From Nocardiopsis ansamitocini (GTDB taxonomy: Bacteria; Actinomycetota; Actinomycetes; Streptosporangiales; Streptosporangiaceae), in the NCBI RefSeq assembly GCF_030268225.1, contig NZ_BSQG01000002.1:186001-250000 (forward strand): 64,000 nucleotides of DNA. Direction: 5' to 3'. Below the pieces are notes generated by a model, which made no database searches, was not told where the DNA came from, and saw only the letters and a program-made list of their open reading frames with translations. Below are positions 15,553-24,556 of the stretch, in pieces. Position 1 is the first letter of the stretch. Each line of letters starts with the position of its first letter. Position numbers and translations under genes: made by a program.

Positions 15553-17064
15553 GTGAGCGCGCTGTTGGCCATTGACCTGGGAACCGAGAGTGCTCGGGTT
15601 GCCGTCTACGCCGCGGACGGGACGCCTCTGGGGCAGGGGGAGAGCGGGTATCCCACCGACTTCCCCTATCCCGGCTGGGCCGAGCAGGACCCTGAGGACT
15701 GGTGGCGTTCGGTCGTGGCCGCCACCCGGGACGCACTGGCCTCGGCCGGGGGGCCCGAGGTGGCCGGCCTCGCGGTCGCCACCACCGCCTCCACGGTCGC
15801 GGTGCTCGACGCGCAGGGGCGTCCGTTGCGTCCGGCGCTGCTGTGGATGGACAGCCGGGCCAGCGCCGAGTCCGCCCGCACCGCGCGGGTGGACCACCCG
15901 GTGCTGCGCTACGCCGGTGGCTCCGACGCCGTGGAGTGGCTGGTGCCCAAGGCGATGTGGTTGGCGGGCAACGAACCCGAGGTGTATCGGGCGGCTGCCC
16001 GTGTCACCGAGGCCGTCGACTACCTGGTGTGGCGCTTGACCGGTCAGTGGGTCGGATCGCAGATGAACGCCGTCTGTAAGTGGAACTACGATCCGCGCGG
16101 TGCGGGCTTCCCCGATGACCTCTACGCCGAACTCGGGGTGCCCGACCTGCGCTCCAAGTTGCCCGACCGGGTCGTCCCGGTGGGGGAGGCGGTCGGGGAG
16201 CTCGCCACCGCTGCCCGCGTGGAGTTGGGCATCCGGGGCCGCGCGGTCGTCTCCTCCGGTGGTATCGACGCCCATCTGTCGTTGCTTGCCGTCGGCGGTG
16301 CGCACAGCGGCCGGGTGTCCATCGTGTCGGGCACCTCCAGCGCGTTCATCACCGAAATGGCCGAGCCGGTCTTCCCCCCGACCGTCTGGGGACCCTACCC
16401 CGATGCGCTCAACCAGGGGGCCTGGCTGGTCGAAGGCGGTCAGGTCACCTCCGGGTCGGTCCTCAAATGGGCCGGCGAACAACTGCTGGGGCGTCCGCGC
16501 GCGGAACTGCCCGCCCTGATCAAGGCCGCAGCCGACCTTCCACCGAGCGAACACGGACTCGTGGTCCTGGACTACTTCATGGGCAACCGCACCCCCTTGC
16601 GCGACCCGCGCCTGCGCGGAGCCGTCCTCGGCCTGACCTTGGGCAGCACCCCTGAACAGGTCTACCGGGCCGCCGTCGAGGGCGTCGCCTACGGAACCCG
16701 CCAGGTGGTGGAGTCCTTCACCGAGGGCGGGGTGCCCGTGGACGAGATCTTCGTCTCCGGCGGCATCCGTCACAACCCCCTGTGGTTGCAGACCACGGCG
16801 GACGTGCTCGGGCGCCCGTTGAACCTGGTGGCGGGGGACAACCTCTCACTGCGCGCCTGCTCGGTCATCGCCGCGGTCGGAGCAGGGCAGGCGGGCACCC
16901 TCGAAGAGGCTGCCGCGGCCTTCGCCCCGGCCGTCCGGGTCGTGGAACCCGACCCCGCCCACGCGAGCGCGTTGGACCGCGGTTACGCCGACTACCGGGC
17001 GGCCACCGCGGCCACCCGCGAGATCGCCCACCGTCTCAGTGCACCGGAGCGGAGGACGAGATGA
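15553..17064 (+). CDS. FGGY-family carbohydrate kinase
   Basis: 503 aa. N-terminal ATPase-fold segment AIDLGTESARVAVYAADG; TEAVDYLVWRLTG; adenosine motif region FVSGGIRHNPLWLQTTADVLG. The GNRTPLRDPRLRGAVLGLTL segment is typical of the ribulokinase/polyol-kinase side of the FGGY family. It should transfer phosphate from ATP to a ketose or polyol. The GTG start follows the dehydrogenase stop by one base, and its stop overlaps the regulator ATG (ATGA). Its pairing with DeoC is unusual, since deoxyribokinases are normally of the PfkB family. Confidence 0.87.
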   Translation: MSALLAIDLGTESARVAVYAADGTPLGQGESGYPTDFPYPGWAEQDPEDWWRSVVAATRDALASAGGPEVAGLAVATTASTVAVLDAQGRPLRPALLWMDSRASAESARTARVDHPVLRYAGGSDAVEWLVPKAMWLAGNEPEVYRAAARVTEAVDYLVWRLTGQWVGSQMNAVCKWNYDPRGAGFPDDLYAELGVPDLRSKLPDRVVPVGEAVGELATAARVELGIRGRAVVSSGGIDAHLSLLAVGGAHSGRVSIVSGTSSAFITEMAEPVFPPTVWGPYPDALNQGAWLVEGGQVTSGSVLKWAGEQLLGRPRAELPALIKAAADLPPSEHGLVVLDYFMGNRTPLRDPRLRGAVLGLTLGSTPEQVYRAAVEGVAYGTRQVVESFTEGGVPVDEIFVSGGIRHNPLWLQTTADVLGRPLNLVAGDNLSLRACSVIAAVGAGQAGTLEEAAAAFAPAVRVVEPDPAHASALDRGYADYRAATAATREIAHRLSAPERRTR

Positions 17065-18026
17065 GCGATCCCGACTACGAGAGCCTGCTCTACCAGGTCG
17101 CCTCGCTCTACTACGAGCACGACCGGACCCAGGAGCAGATCGGCACGCAGCTGCACTTCACCCGGTGGAAGGTGGGGCGCATGCTGGTGGAGGCCCGCGA
17201 GGCCGGAATCGTCCGCATCGAGGTCATGCACCCCCAGGCCCGCGTACGCGGGCTGGAGAAGTCGCTGCGCGACCGCTTCGGCCTGCGCGACGCCGTCGTG
17301 GTGTCGGCCCGCTCCTCCCACGACGAGGAAGAACTGCGGGTCCGAGTCGCCGAGGCGGCCGCCGGTTATCTCGCCGCTCTGCGCCCCGCCCCGCGCCTGC
17401 TCGGGGTCTCCTGGGGGCGGACCCTGGATCTGATCGCCCGCAACCTCACCCCGGGATGGGCCCAAGGGGTCGGAGTGGTGCAGATCAACGGCGGGCTCAG
17501 CCGCTCGCGCCGCCCGAGTTCGGCCCAGGACATGGCCAGCCGGATCGCCCATCAGGCGTCGGGCACGGTCACCCTCCTGCCGGTACCGGCCATCGTCGAC
17601 CACGAGAGCACCCGCCAGGTGCTGGAGCGGGACAGCACCGTTTCCGACGTCCTCGGGCACGCGGCCGACTCCGACGTGATGCTGTTCAGCCCCGGCGGAA
17701 TCGGGGCGGACTCGGTCCTGGTGGACTCCGGTCACATCGATGCCGCGGACGTCGACCTCCTCGCCGCCGGCGGCGCGGTCGGCGACGTGGTGGGCCGCTT
17801 CGTCGACGCCTCCGGACAGATCGTGGACCCGGAGCTCAACGGGCGCACCCTCGGCCTCTCGCTGGACGCGCTGCGCGCGGCCCCGGTCTCCATCGCGGTG
17901 ACCTCGGGCACCGCCAAGTACGCGGTCTGTGCGGCCGTCGTGTCCAGCCGGCTGTGCAACACCCTCATCACCGACGACCGGACGGCCAACTGGCTGCTCG
18001 ATCACGACGCAAACGAGGCGAGATGA
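17061..18026 (+). CDS. SorC/DeoR-type sugar-binding transcriptional regulator
   Basis: 321 aa. N-terminal HTH (YYEHDRTQEQIGTQLHFTRWKVGRMLVEAREAG split over residues 18-50) and a C-terminal sugar-phosphate sensor domain (LLGVSWGRTLD, VVQINGGL, DVMLFSPGGIG, AVGDVVGRFVDASG, TSGTAKY). This is the SorC architecture; such regulators bind phosphorylated sugars. GGAGGACGAG precedes the ATG. The gene overlaps its neighbours on both sides by 4 bp, so it is made with the pathway it controls. The palindrome at 13330-13349 is the likely operator. Confidence 0.88.
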   Translation: MSDPDYESLLYQVASLYYEHDRTQEQIGTQLHFTRWKVGRMLVEAREAGIVRIEVMHPQARVRGLEKSLRDRFGLRDAVVVSARSSHDEEELRVRVAEAAAGYLAALRPAPRLLGVSWGRTLDLIARNLTPGWAQGVGVVQINGGLSRSRRPSSAQDMASRIAHQASGTVTLLPVPAIVDHESTRQVLERDSTVSDVLGHAADSDVMLFSPGGIGADSVLVDSGHIDAADVDLLAAGGAVGDVVGRFVDASGQIVDPELNGRTLGLSLDALRAAPVSIAVTSGTAKYAVCAAVVSSRLCNTLITDDRTANWLLDHDANEAR

Positions 18027-19525
18027 CAACGGAGGCCGAAACCCCCCGTTTGACGATGAGCAACATCGTCAAACGGTTCCCCGGCACCGTCGCCAGCGAC
18101 GGCGCCGAACTGTCCGTGCGACGGGGGGAGGTGCACTGCCTGCTCGGCGAGAACGGGGCCGGCAAGAGCACCCTCATGAAGATCCTCGCCGGCTCCTACC
18201 AGCCCGACGAGGGCGAGATCCTCCTCGACGGCCAACGCGTCGTGCTCAACAGCCCGCAGGCGGGGCTTGCTGCGGGCATCGCCGTCATCTATCAGGAACT
18301 GGACCTCGTCCCCGACCTCAGCGTCGCCCAGAACCTGCTCCTGGGACACGCTCCCGCGACAGGTCCCATCGTCCGCAAGCAGAAGCGGCTGGAGCTGGCG
18401 CGAGCGGCCATCACCAGAGTCGGCGGGGACTTTCCCGTCACCGCGACCGTCCGCGACCTGCCCATCGCAGCCCAACAGCTCACCGCCATCGCCAAGGCCC
18501 TGACCTCCGACGCGCGCGTCATCGTCATGGACGAGCCGTCCGCGACCCTGGGTGAGAACGACCTGCTCAAGGTGTTCGAAGTGATTCGCTCCCTCGTTGC
18601 CGAGGGCCGCTCGATCATCTACATCTCGCACCGCATGGACGAGGTCATGGAGATCGGCGACCGCGCCACTGTGCTGCGCGACGGTCGGACCGTGGGCGTC
18701 TACGACGTGGCCCGGACCGGTCCCGAGCAGTTGGTCGCGGCCATGATCGGCCAGGAGCGCGAACTGGTGCAGTCCACCGAGCGGCCCCGCCCCGAGGGGG
18801 AGGTGCTGTTGGAGGTGGAGCGCGTCCGTATCCCCGGCGTCATCGACATCGCCGGTATCGACGTGCGCGCCGGCGAGATCGTGGGCCTGGCCGGCTTGGG
18901 CGGGGCGGGCCGCACCACACTGCTCAAGTCGTTGTTCGGTGACATCAAGGCCGCCAGGACCGTGCGGTTGGATGGTGCGTCGCTGCGCGTCGCCAGTCCC
19001 GCTGCCGCGGTGCGCGCCGGACTGGCACTGGTACCGGAGAGCCGCAAGGAACAGGGGCTCATGCTGGGGTTGTCGGTGGCGCGCAACGCCGCCGTCACCG
19101 CCCTTGGCCGGCCGCCGTGGCTGCTGCCCCGACGCATCGGCAAAGCACGTACCGCGCCCGTCCTCGACGACCTGGGGGTGCGCTTCGCCTCACCCGACCA
19201 GCCAGTCGGCAAACTTTCGGGCGGCAACCAGCAGAAGGTCGTGCTCGCCAAGTGGATCACCAGGGGCGGCGTGCGCGTCCTGCTCCTGGACGAACCCACC
19301 CGCGGCCTCGACGTCGGTGCGAAGGCCGACCTCTACCGCCAGGTCCGCCAGCTCGCCGACGACGGAGTCGCGGTGCTCCTCGCCAGCAGCGAGCTGAACG
19401 AGCTGACCGCCAACGCCGACACCATCTGGGTGCTGCACGAGGGGCGCAACGTCGCCCACTTCGACCCGCGCACCACACCCGAGACCACCATCGCGCACAC
19501 CGTCATCACAGGAGTGACGCCATGA
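18023..19525 (+). CDS. Sugar ABC transporter ATP-binding protein (RbsA/MglA-like)
   Basis: 500 aa with two fused ABC ATPase domains. First half: Walker A GENGAGKST, Q-loop YQELDLVPDLSV, Walker B VIVMDEPSATLG, switch His in YISHRMDE. Here the signature motif is degenerate (IAAQQLTAIAKAL). Second half: GLGGAGRTT in place of a full P-loop, intact signature LSGGNQQK, Walker B LLLDEPTRGLDVG. One good and one degenerate site is normal for this family. ATGA overlaps at both ends place it firmly in the operon. Confidence 0.92.
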   Translation: MTTEAETPRLTMSNIVKRFPGTVASDGAELSVRRGEVHCLLGENGAGKSTLMKILAGSYQPDEGEILLDGQRVVLNSPQAGLAAGIAVIYQELDLVPDLSVAQNLLLGHAPATGPIVRKQKRLELARAAITRVGGDFPVTATVRDLPIAAQQLTAIAKALTSDARVIVMDEPSATLGENDLLKVFEVIRSLVAEGRSIIYISHRMDEVMEIGDRATVLRDGRTVGVYDVARTGPEQLVAAMIGQERELVQSTERPRPEGEVLLEVERVRIPGVIDIAGIDVRAGEIVGLAGLGGAGRTTLLKSLFGDIKAARTVRLDGASLRVASPAAAVRAGLALVPESRKEQGLMLGLSVARNAAVTALGRPPWLLPRRIGKARTAPVLDDLGVRFASPDQPVGKLSGGNQQKVVLAKWITRGGVRVLLLDEPTRGLDVGAKADLYRQVRQLADDGVAVLLASSELNELTANADTIWVLHEGRNVAHFDPRTTPETTIAHTVITGVTP

Positions 19526-20520
19526 CCGCATCCACCACGGCACTCGCCCCCGAAGCCGTGCCCGGCACGCGCAAACGGCGCGGCTCCGACCTCTTCGTCA
19601 AGTTCAACCTGCTCATCGTCTTCCTGGCGCTGTGCGTGGTCGCGACGCTGCTCGCACCCGAGTTCCTCACCACGCGCAACATGGCGAACCTGCTCCAGCA
19701 GTCCTCGCTCACCGGGATCGTCGCCATCGGAATGACCCTGGTCATCCTCACCGCCGGTATCGACCTCTCCGTCGGCAGTACGGCTGCCTTCGGCGGAATG
19801 ACGGTGGCGCTGCTCATCGACAAGGACATGAACTTCGTCCTGGCGATCGCCGTCAGCCTCGCCATCGGGGCGTTCTTCGGCGCGGTCATGGGCGGGCTGT
19901 CGGCCTACCTCACGCTGCCGGCGTTCATGACGACCCTGGCGGGCCTCACCGCCATCCGCGGTCTCACCTACCTGCTCACCAACGGTGAACCCGCGGGCGG
20001 GGACATTCCCGAGGCGTTCCAGCTCCTGGGCGGCGGTTTCCTCGGCTACGTCCCGATCGTGGGCATCATCTTCGTTGCCGTCACCGTCATCGCGGCCCTG
20101 GTGCTGCGGGGAACGACCTTCGGCGAGTACGTCTACGCCGTGGGCAGCAACAAGGAGGCCGCGCGGCTGTCGGGCCTGCCGGTGCGTGCTGTCATCACTG
20201 CGGTCTTCGCCATCTCCGGTGCGCTGTCGGCCCTGGCCGGTGTGCTGTTGACCTCGCGCCTGACGATCGGCCAGCCCACCGCCTTCAACGGCCTGGAACT
20301 CGACGCGATCGCCGCGGTCGTGCTCGGCGGCACCAACCTCTTCGGTGGCCGCGGCGGCGTTTTCGGTACCTTCATCGCGGTTCTCCTACTCTCGGTACTG
20401 CGCAACCTGTGCAACCTGCTCGGCCTCGGGTCGTTTTTCCAGATGGTCGTCACCGGGGTCATCCTGGTGGTCGCGCTCATCCTCAACATGGTTATAGAGA
20501 AGCGAGGTGCTCGTGCCTGA
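19522..20520 (+). CDS. Sugar ABC transporter permease (RbsC-like)
   Basis: 332 aa, about eight to ten transmembrane helices. The family signatures are present: IGMTLVILTAGIDLSVGS, LTLPAFMTTLAG, TTFGEYVYAVGSNKEAARLSG, VLGGTNLFGGRGGVFGT. It forms the membrane channel with the RbsA-like ATPase and receives substrate from the lipoprotein. The ATG overlaps the ATPase stop, and its own end overlaps the DeoC start by 8 bp. Confidence 0.92.
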   Translation: MTASTTALAPEAVPGTRKRRGSDLFVKFNLLIVFLALCVVATLLAPEFLTTRNMANLLQQSSLTGIVAIGMTLVILTAGIDLSVGSTAAFGGMTVALLIDKDMNFVLAIAVSLAIGAFFGAVMGGLSAYLTLPAFMTTLAGLTAIRGLTYLLTNGEPAGGDIPEAFQLLGGGFLGYVPIVGIIFVAVTVIAALVLRGTTFGEYVYAVGSNKEAARLSGLPVRAVITAVFAISGALSALAGVLLTSRLTIGQPTAFNGLELDAIAAVVLGGTNLFGGRGGVFGTFIAVLLLSVLRNLCNLLGLGSFFQMVVTGVILVVALILNMVIEKRGARA

Positions 20521-21457
20521 CACAGCACTGGCGTCCGCAACAACGGCGTCGAACACGTCGCTGCGGGCCTACCTGCACGGACTGCCCGGAGTGGATGAGG
20601 TGGGCGCGCGTGCGCGCGCCGCCGACCTGTCCACCCGTTCCATCAAGACCACCGCCAAGGCGGAGGCCATCGACCTGGCCATCCGCATGGTGGACCTCAC
20701 CACCCTGGAAGGTGCCGACACCGCCGGCAAGGTCCGGGCGCTGGCGGGCAAGGCCAAGCACCCCGACCCCGCGGACCCGTCGGTGCCCCGTGTGGCCGCG
20801 GTGTGTGTCTATTCCGACCTGGTCGCCGTCGCGGTCGAGGCGCTGGCCGGCAGCGGCGTGGGTGTGGCCTCGGTGGCCACCGCCTTCCCGTCCGGGCGCG
20901 CCCCGCTGGAGGCCAAGCTCATCGACACCCGCCGTGCCGTCGCCGACGGTGCCGGCGAGATCGACATGGTGATCGACCGAGGGGCGTTCCTCTCCGGGGA
21001 CTACGTCAAGGTCCACGACGAGATCGTCGCCGTCAAGGAAGCGTGCGGCAGCGCCCACCTCAAGGTGATCCTGGAGACCGGCGAGCTCGTCACCTACGAC
21101 AACGTGCGCAGGGCTTCCTGGCTGGCCATGCACGCCGGAGCCGACTTCATCAAGACCTCGACCGGCAAGGTCGCGCCCGCCGCGACCCTGCCCGTCACGC
21201 TCATCATGTTGGAGGCCGTGCGCGACTTCCGTGCGGCGACCGGGCGTCAGATCGGGGTCAAGCCTGCGGGCGGTATCCGTACCACCAAGGACGCGATCAA
21301 GAACCTGGTGCTCGTCAACGAGACCGCCGGCAGCGACTGGCTCGACCCGGCGTGGTTCCGCCTGGGGGCGTCCAGCCTGCTCAACGACCTCCTGATGCAG
21401 CGGACCAAGCTGACGACCGGGACCTACTCCGGTCCCGACTACTACACGCTGGACTAG
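20513..21457 (+). CDS. deoC: Deoxyribose-phosphate aldolase (DeoC)
   Basis: 314 aa. Class I aldolase of the DeoC family: Schiff-base lysine in DFIKTSTGK, second lysine in VKPAGGIRT, VCVYSDLVAVAV, and GEIDMVIDRGAFLSGDY. The usual reaction splits 2-deoxyribose 5-phosphate into glyceraldehyde 3-phosphate and acetaldehyde. Like other actinobacterial and animal members it has an N-terminal extension and is longer than the E. coli type (about 250 aa). The GTG at 20513 has GAGG 6 nt upstream. Two aldehyde dehydrogenase genes follow, as often seen after deoC in actinomycetes, and suit acetaldehyde removal. Confidence 0.9.
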   Translation: MPDTALASATTASNTSLRAYLHGLPGVDEVGARARAADLSTRSIKTTAKAEAIDLAIRMVDLTTLEGADTAGKVRALAGKAKHPDPADPSVPRVAAVCVYSDLVAVAVEALAGSGVGVASVATAFPSGRAPLEAKLIDTRRAVADGAGEIDMVIDRGAFLSGDYVKVHDEIVAVKEACGSAHLKVILETGELVTYDNVRRASWLAMHAGADFIKTSTGKVAPAATLPVTLIMLEAVRDFRAATGRQIGVKPAGGIRTTKDAIKNLVLVNETAGSDWLDPAWFRLGASSLLNDLLMQRTKLTTGTYSGPDYYTLD

Positions 21458-21468
21458 GGGCGCCGGAC

Positions 21469-22908
21469 ATGTCAGACAAGATCTTCGAGTACGCGCCCGC
21501 GCCCGAGTCGCGCGCCGTCGTGTCGATCCGGCCCGAGTACGGCCTGTTCATCGACGGTGCCTTCACCGAGCCCACCGAGCAGCGCATCACCAGTGTCAAC
21601 CCCGCCGACGAGGAGGAGCTGGCCCAGGTCTCGGTGGCCTCCGACGCCGACGTGGACCGCGCCGTGGCCGCGGCCCGCAGGGCCTTCGAACGGGTGTGGG
21701 GGCCGATGGCTCCCGCCGAGCGCGGCAAGTACCTGTTCCGCATCAGCCGCATCATCCAGGAACGGGCCCGCGAGCTCGCGGTCCTGGAGTCCCTGGACAA
21801 CGGCAAGCCGATCAAGGAGACCCGCGACGTCGACATCCCGCTGGTCGCCGCGCACTTCTTCTACTACGCGGGTTGGGCCGACAAGCTCGCCCACGCCGGG
21901 TTCGGGCCCGACCCGCGTCCGCTGGGCGTGGCCGCCCAGGTCATCCCGTGGAACTTCCCGCTGCTCATGCTGGCCTGGAAGATCGCTCCGGCACTGGCCG
22001 GCGGCAACACCGTCGTCCTCAAGCCGGCCGAGACCACCCCGCTGACGGCCCTGGTCTTCGCCGAGATCTGCCAGGAGGCCGGTCTGCCCCCGGGCGTGGT
22101 CAACATCGTGACCGGTGCCGGTGAGACCGGCCGTGCGCTGGTGGCGCACCCCGGAACCGACAAGGTCGCGTTCACCGGTTCCACCGAGGTGGGCCGCGAA
22201 ATCGCGCGCACGGTCGCCGGAACCGACAAGCGGGTCACCCTGGAGCTGGGTGGCAAGGGCGCCAACATCGTCTATGACGACGCGGCCGTGGACCAAGCCG
22301 TCGAGGGTGTCGTCACCGGCATCTTCTTCAACCAGGGCCACGTCTGCTGCGCGGGTTCCCGGCTGCTGCTCCAGGAGTCGATCGCCGAAGAATTCCTGGA
22401 GCGGCTCAAGGCCAGGATCTCCCGGTTGCGCCTGGGCGACCCCCTGGACAAGAACACCGACATCGGCGCGATCAACTCCGCGGCCCAACTCGCCCGCATC
22501 CAGGAATTGGCCAGGGCGGGAGACGACGAGGGCGTCGAACGCTGGTCCCCGGCCTGCCCGCTGCCCGACCGCGGTTTCTGGTTCGCGCCGACCCTGTTCA
22601 CCGGGGCCACCCAGGCCAACCGGGTCGCCCGCGAGGAGATCTTCGGCCCAGTGCTTTCCGTGCTGACCTTCCGCACCCCCGAAGAGGCGGTGGAGAAGGC
22701 CAACAACACCCCCTACGGCCTCTCGGCCGGGGTCTGGACCGAGAAGGGGTCCCGGATGCTGTGGACCGCCAACCGGTTGCGTGCCGGAGTCGTCTGGTCC
22801 AACACGTTCAACAAGTTCGACCCCGCCAGCCCGTTCGGCGGCTACAAGGAGTCCGGCTACGGTCGCGAGGGCGGCCGCCACGGACTGGAGGGCTACCTCA
22901 ATGGCTGA
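21469..22908 (+). CDS. Aldehyde dehydrogenase, catalytically complete
   Basis: 479 aa. NAD-binding and catalytic motifs are present: PWNFPLLMLAWKIAPALAGG, FTGSTEVGREI, general base Glu in LELGGKGANIV, catalytic Cys in NQGHVCCAGSR, and EEIFGPVLSVLTF. It should oxidise the aldehyde released by DeoC (acetaldehyde or a hydroxyaldehyde) to the acid with NAD(P). The gene starts 11 bp after deoC at MSDKIFEYAP, and its last 8 bp overlap the next gene. The region just after the Cys loop appears a little shorter than in typical 490-510-aa members. Confidence 0.9.
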   Translation: MSDKIFEYAPAPESRAVVSIRPEYGLFIDGAFTEPTEQRITSVNPADEEELAQVSVASDADVDRAVAAARRAFERVWGPMAPAERGKYLFRISRIIQERARELAVLESLDNGKPIKETRDVDIPLVAAHFFYYAGWADKLAHAGFGPDPRPLGVAAQVIPWNFPLLMLAWKIAPALAGGNTVVLKPAETTPLTALVFAEICQEAGLPPGVVNIVTGAGETGRALVAHPGTDKVAFTGSTEVGREIARTVAGTDKRVTLELGGKGANIVYDDAAVDQAVEGVVTGIFFNQGHVCCAGSRLLLQESIAEEFLERLKARISRLRLGDPLDKNTDIGAINSAAQLARIQELARAGDDEGVERWSPACPLPDRGFWFAPTLFTGATQANRVAREEIFGPVLSVLTFRTPEEAVEKANNTPYGLSAGVWTEKGSRMLWTANRLRAGVVWSNTFNKFDPASPFGGYKESGYGREGGRHGLEGYLNG

Positions 22909-23839
22909 GTCCAAGAAGCACCGGAAGAAGGACACCGGCACGACCGAGGCGGCTCCACAGCGGGATACGTCCTCTGCCGTCCCCGCGCGCCTCGCTGTGC
23001 TCAAGACCTACAAGCTCTACGTCGGCGGCGCGTTCCCGCGCTCGGAATCGGGCAGGAGCTACTCCGTGACCTCAAGCGACGGCGCGCACCTGGCCAACGC
23101 CGCGCTGGCCTCCCGCAAGGACGCCCGCGACGCGGTACTGGCCGCGCGCAAGGCGTTCGGCGGCTGGTCGGCGCGTACCGCCTACAACCGCGGCCAGATC
23201 CTGTACCGGGTCGCCGAAGTACTGGAGGGCCGCCGGGCCCAGTTCGAGGCCGATCTGGTCGATGCCGACGGGGTGAGTGCTGACGAGGCGGCGCGCCTTG
23301 TGTCGGCGGCTATCGACCGTTGGGTCTACTACGCGGGGTGGACCGACAAGATCGCCCAGGTCGCGGGTGGTTCCAACCCGGTCTCGGGGCCCTACTACAA
23401 CCACTCCGCTCCCGAGCCCACCGGTGTGGTCGCGGTTGTCGCGCCCCCGCAGGGGCCGCTGCTGGGCCTGGTCTCGGTCCTGGCGCCGATCATCGCCGGA
23501 GGCAACACCGCGATCGTCGTGGCGAGTGAACGCGCGCCGCTGGCCGCCGTCACCCTGGGAGAGGTGCTGGCCACCTCCGACCTTCCGGGCGGAGTGGTCA
23601 ACATCCTGACCGGGCGCGTCGCCGAGCTCGCGCCTCCGTTGGCCGGGCACGCGGACGTCAACGCCCTCGACCTCACCGGTGCCGGGGACCTGGCAGCCGA
23701 ACTGGAAGAGGCCGCGGCCGCCACGCTCAAGCGGGTGTTGCGCCCCCGGGCCGAAGAGGACTGGTTCGCCGACCCCGGGCTGTCGCGGGTCACGCCGTTC
23801 CTGGAGACCAAGACGGTCTGGCACCCCATCGGGGTGTAG
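22901..23839 (+). CDS. Half-length aldehyde dehydrogenase homologue, no catalytic cysteine
   Basis: 312 aa. After a charged tail (KKHRKKD) it follows the ALDH cofactor domain: LYVGGAFPRSESGRSY, VAPPQGPLLGLVSVLAPIIAGGN, LPGGVVNILTG, and ALDLTGAGD where TGS would be. It stops before the LELGGK base and the catalytic Cys domain; the C-terminus (VLRPRAEEDWF) is unrelated. It cannot be an active dehydrogenase on its own. The clean overlap with the intact ALDH and the undisturbed frame argue for a functional partner (subunit or regulator) and against decay. A long hairpin ends the operon. Confidence 0.85.
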   Translation: MAESKKHRKKDTGTTEAAPQRDTSSAVPARLAVLKTYKLYVGGAFPRSESGRSYSVTSSDGAHLANAALASRKDARDAVLAARKAFGGWSARTAYNRGQILYRVAEVLEGRRAQFEADLVDADGVSADEAARLVSAAIDRWVYYAGWTDKIAQVAGGSNPVSGPYYNHSAPEPTGVVAVVAPPQGPLLGLVSVLAPIIAGGNTAIVVASERAPLAAVTLGEVLATSDLPGGVVNILTGRVAELAPPLAGHADVNALDLTGAGDLAAELEEAAAATLKRVLRPRAEEDWFADPGLSRVTPFLETKTVWHPIGV

Positions 23840-23871
23840 CGCGCCCGGGGCTCACGGTGCCCTGGCCAACA

Positions 23872-23903
23872 CTGGGCCCCGCCGACCGGTCGGCGGGGCC
23901 CAG
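23872..23903. terminator. Terminator at the end of the sugar operon
   Basis: A 32-nt near-perfect palindrome (arms CTGGGCCCCGCCGAC / GTCGGCGGGGCCCAG, 2-nt centre) lies 33 bp past the last operon stop and 25 bp from the 3' end of the convergent small membrane gene. It can serve both directions. Confidence 0.75.
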
Positions 23904-23927
23904 CGCCGTATGGGGTGGCAGGCGGTG

Positions 23928-24146
23928 CTACACCGAGGATTCCTCAAGGCGCAGGGCCACGCCGAGGGCGAAGAACGTGGGCGCCCACTCACCGACGAAC
24001 AGGCCCCATCTGTCCGCCCGGTCGGTTCCCGCCTTCTCCGTTTTCTTCGACACCAGCCAGGCGAGCGCGCTGAGCCCGATCGAGGCGAATCCCGCGGCGT
24101 AGGCCATGTCGGACGTCAGACCGGCCTCGGACAGTTTGCTGATCAT
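23928..24146 (-). CDS. Small conserved actinobacterial membrane protein
   Basis: 72 aa from MISKLSEAG; GGAG lies 4 nt before the ATG. One transmembrane helix (AAGFASIGLSALAWLVS), a basic loop with RADRWGLF, and a second helix in the conserved GEWAPTFFALGVALRLEE tail. Short proteins ending in GEWAPTFFALG are common in streptomycetes and relatives; their role is unknown. The 24147-24556 gap upstream (410 bp) contains no gene I can support. Confidence 0.75.
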   Translation of the reverse strand: MISKLSEAGLTSDMAYAAGFASIGLSALAWLVSKKTEKAGTDRADRWGLFVGEWAPTFFALGVALRLEESSV

Positions 24147-24556
24147 GGTGCTCCTCAGGTTGGACCGTGTGTGCACAGTGGCCGCTGTCCCGGCAAGGGC
24201 AAACACAACCCGGCATGCTGGTCAAAGGCGGACAGGGCGACACCGGGTCCGCTTCCTGGACGCCGGTGCCGCGAGGGTCCCGCTAGGGGCGAGACAAACG
24301 GGGAAGGGGCGGGAAGGGGAAGCCGTCCCGGGATACCGGCCAACGCCCGGTCCGGCGACTCCTCGGCCGGGGCGGCAGTGGGGGCTGTCGCTGTCTCGCT
24401 GCTGTCGGTTGGTGAACAGGTGCGCGAAGGCATCCGCGTCGCATCCGTGTTTTCCTGGGTATTCGTGCACAGCGGTCCCGTCGAGCTGCGCCTTGTCCTG
24501 ATCAGGCAACAGCGGTGTACGGCGCAACCCGTGGCCCGTTGTCGGCCTTGACGTGG

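Noticed and set aside
16782-17060. Upstream extension of the SorC-type regulator
   Set aside because: It lies inside the kinase gene in another frame; the ATG at 17061 has a strong ribosome binding site and the usual HTH begins there.
24147-24556. Possible genes in the 410-bp gap after the XRE partner gene
   Set aside because: Several short frames exist on both strands, but none has a ribosome binding site together with a plausible protein composition.
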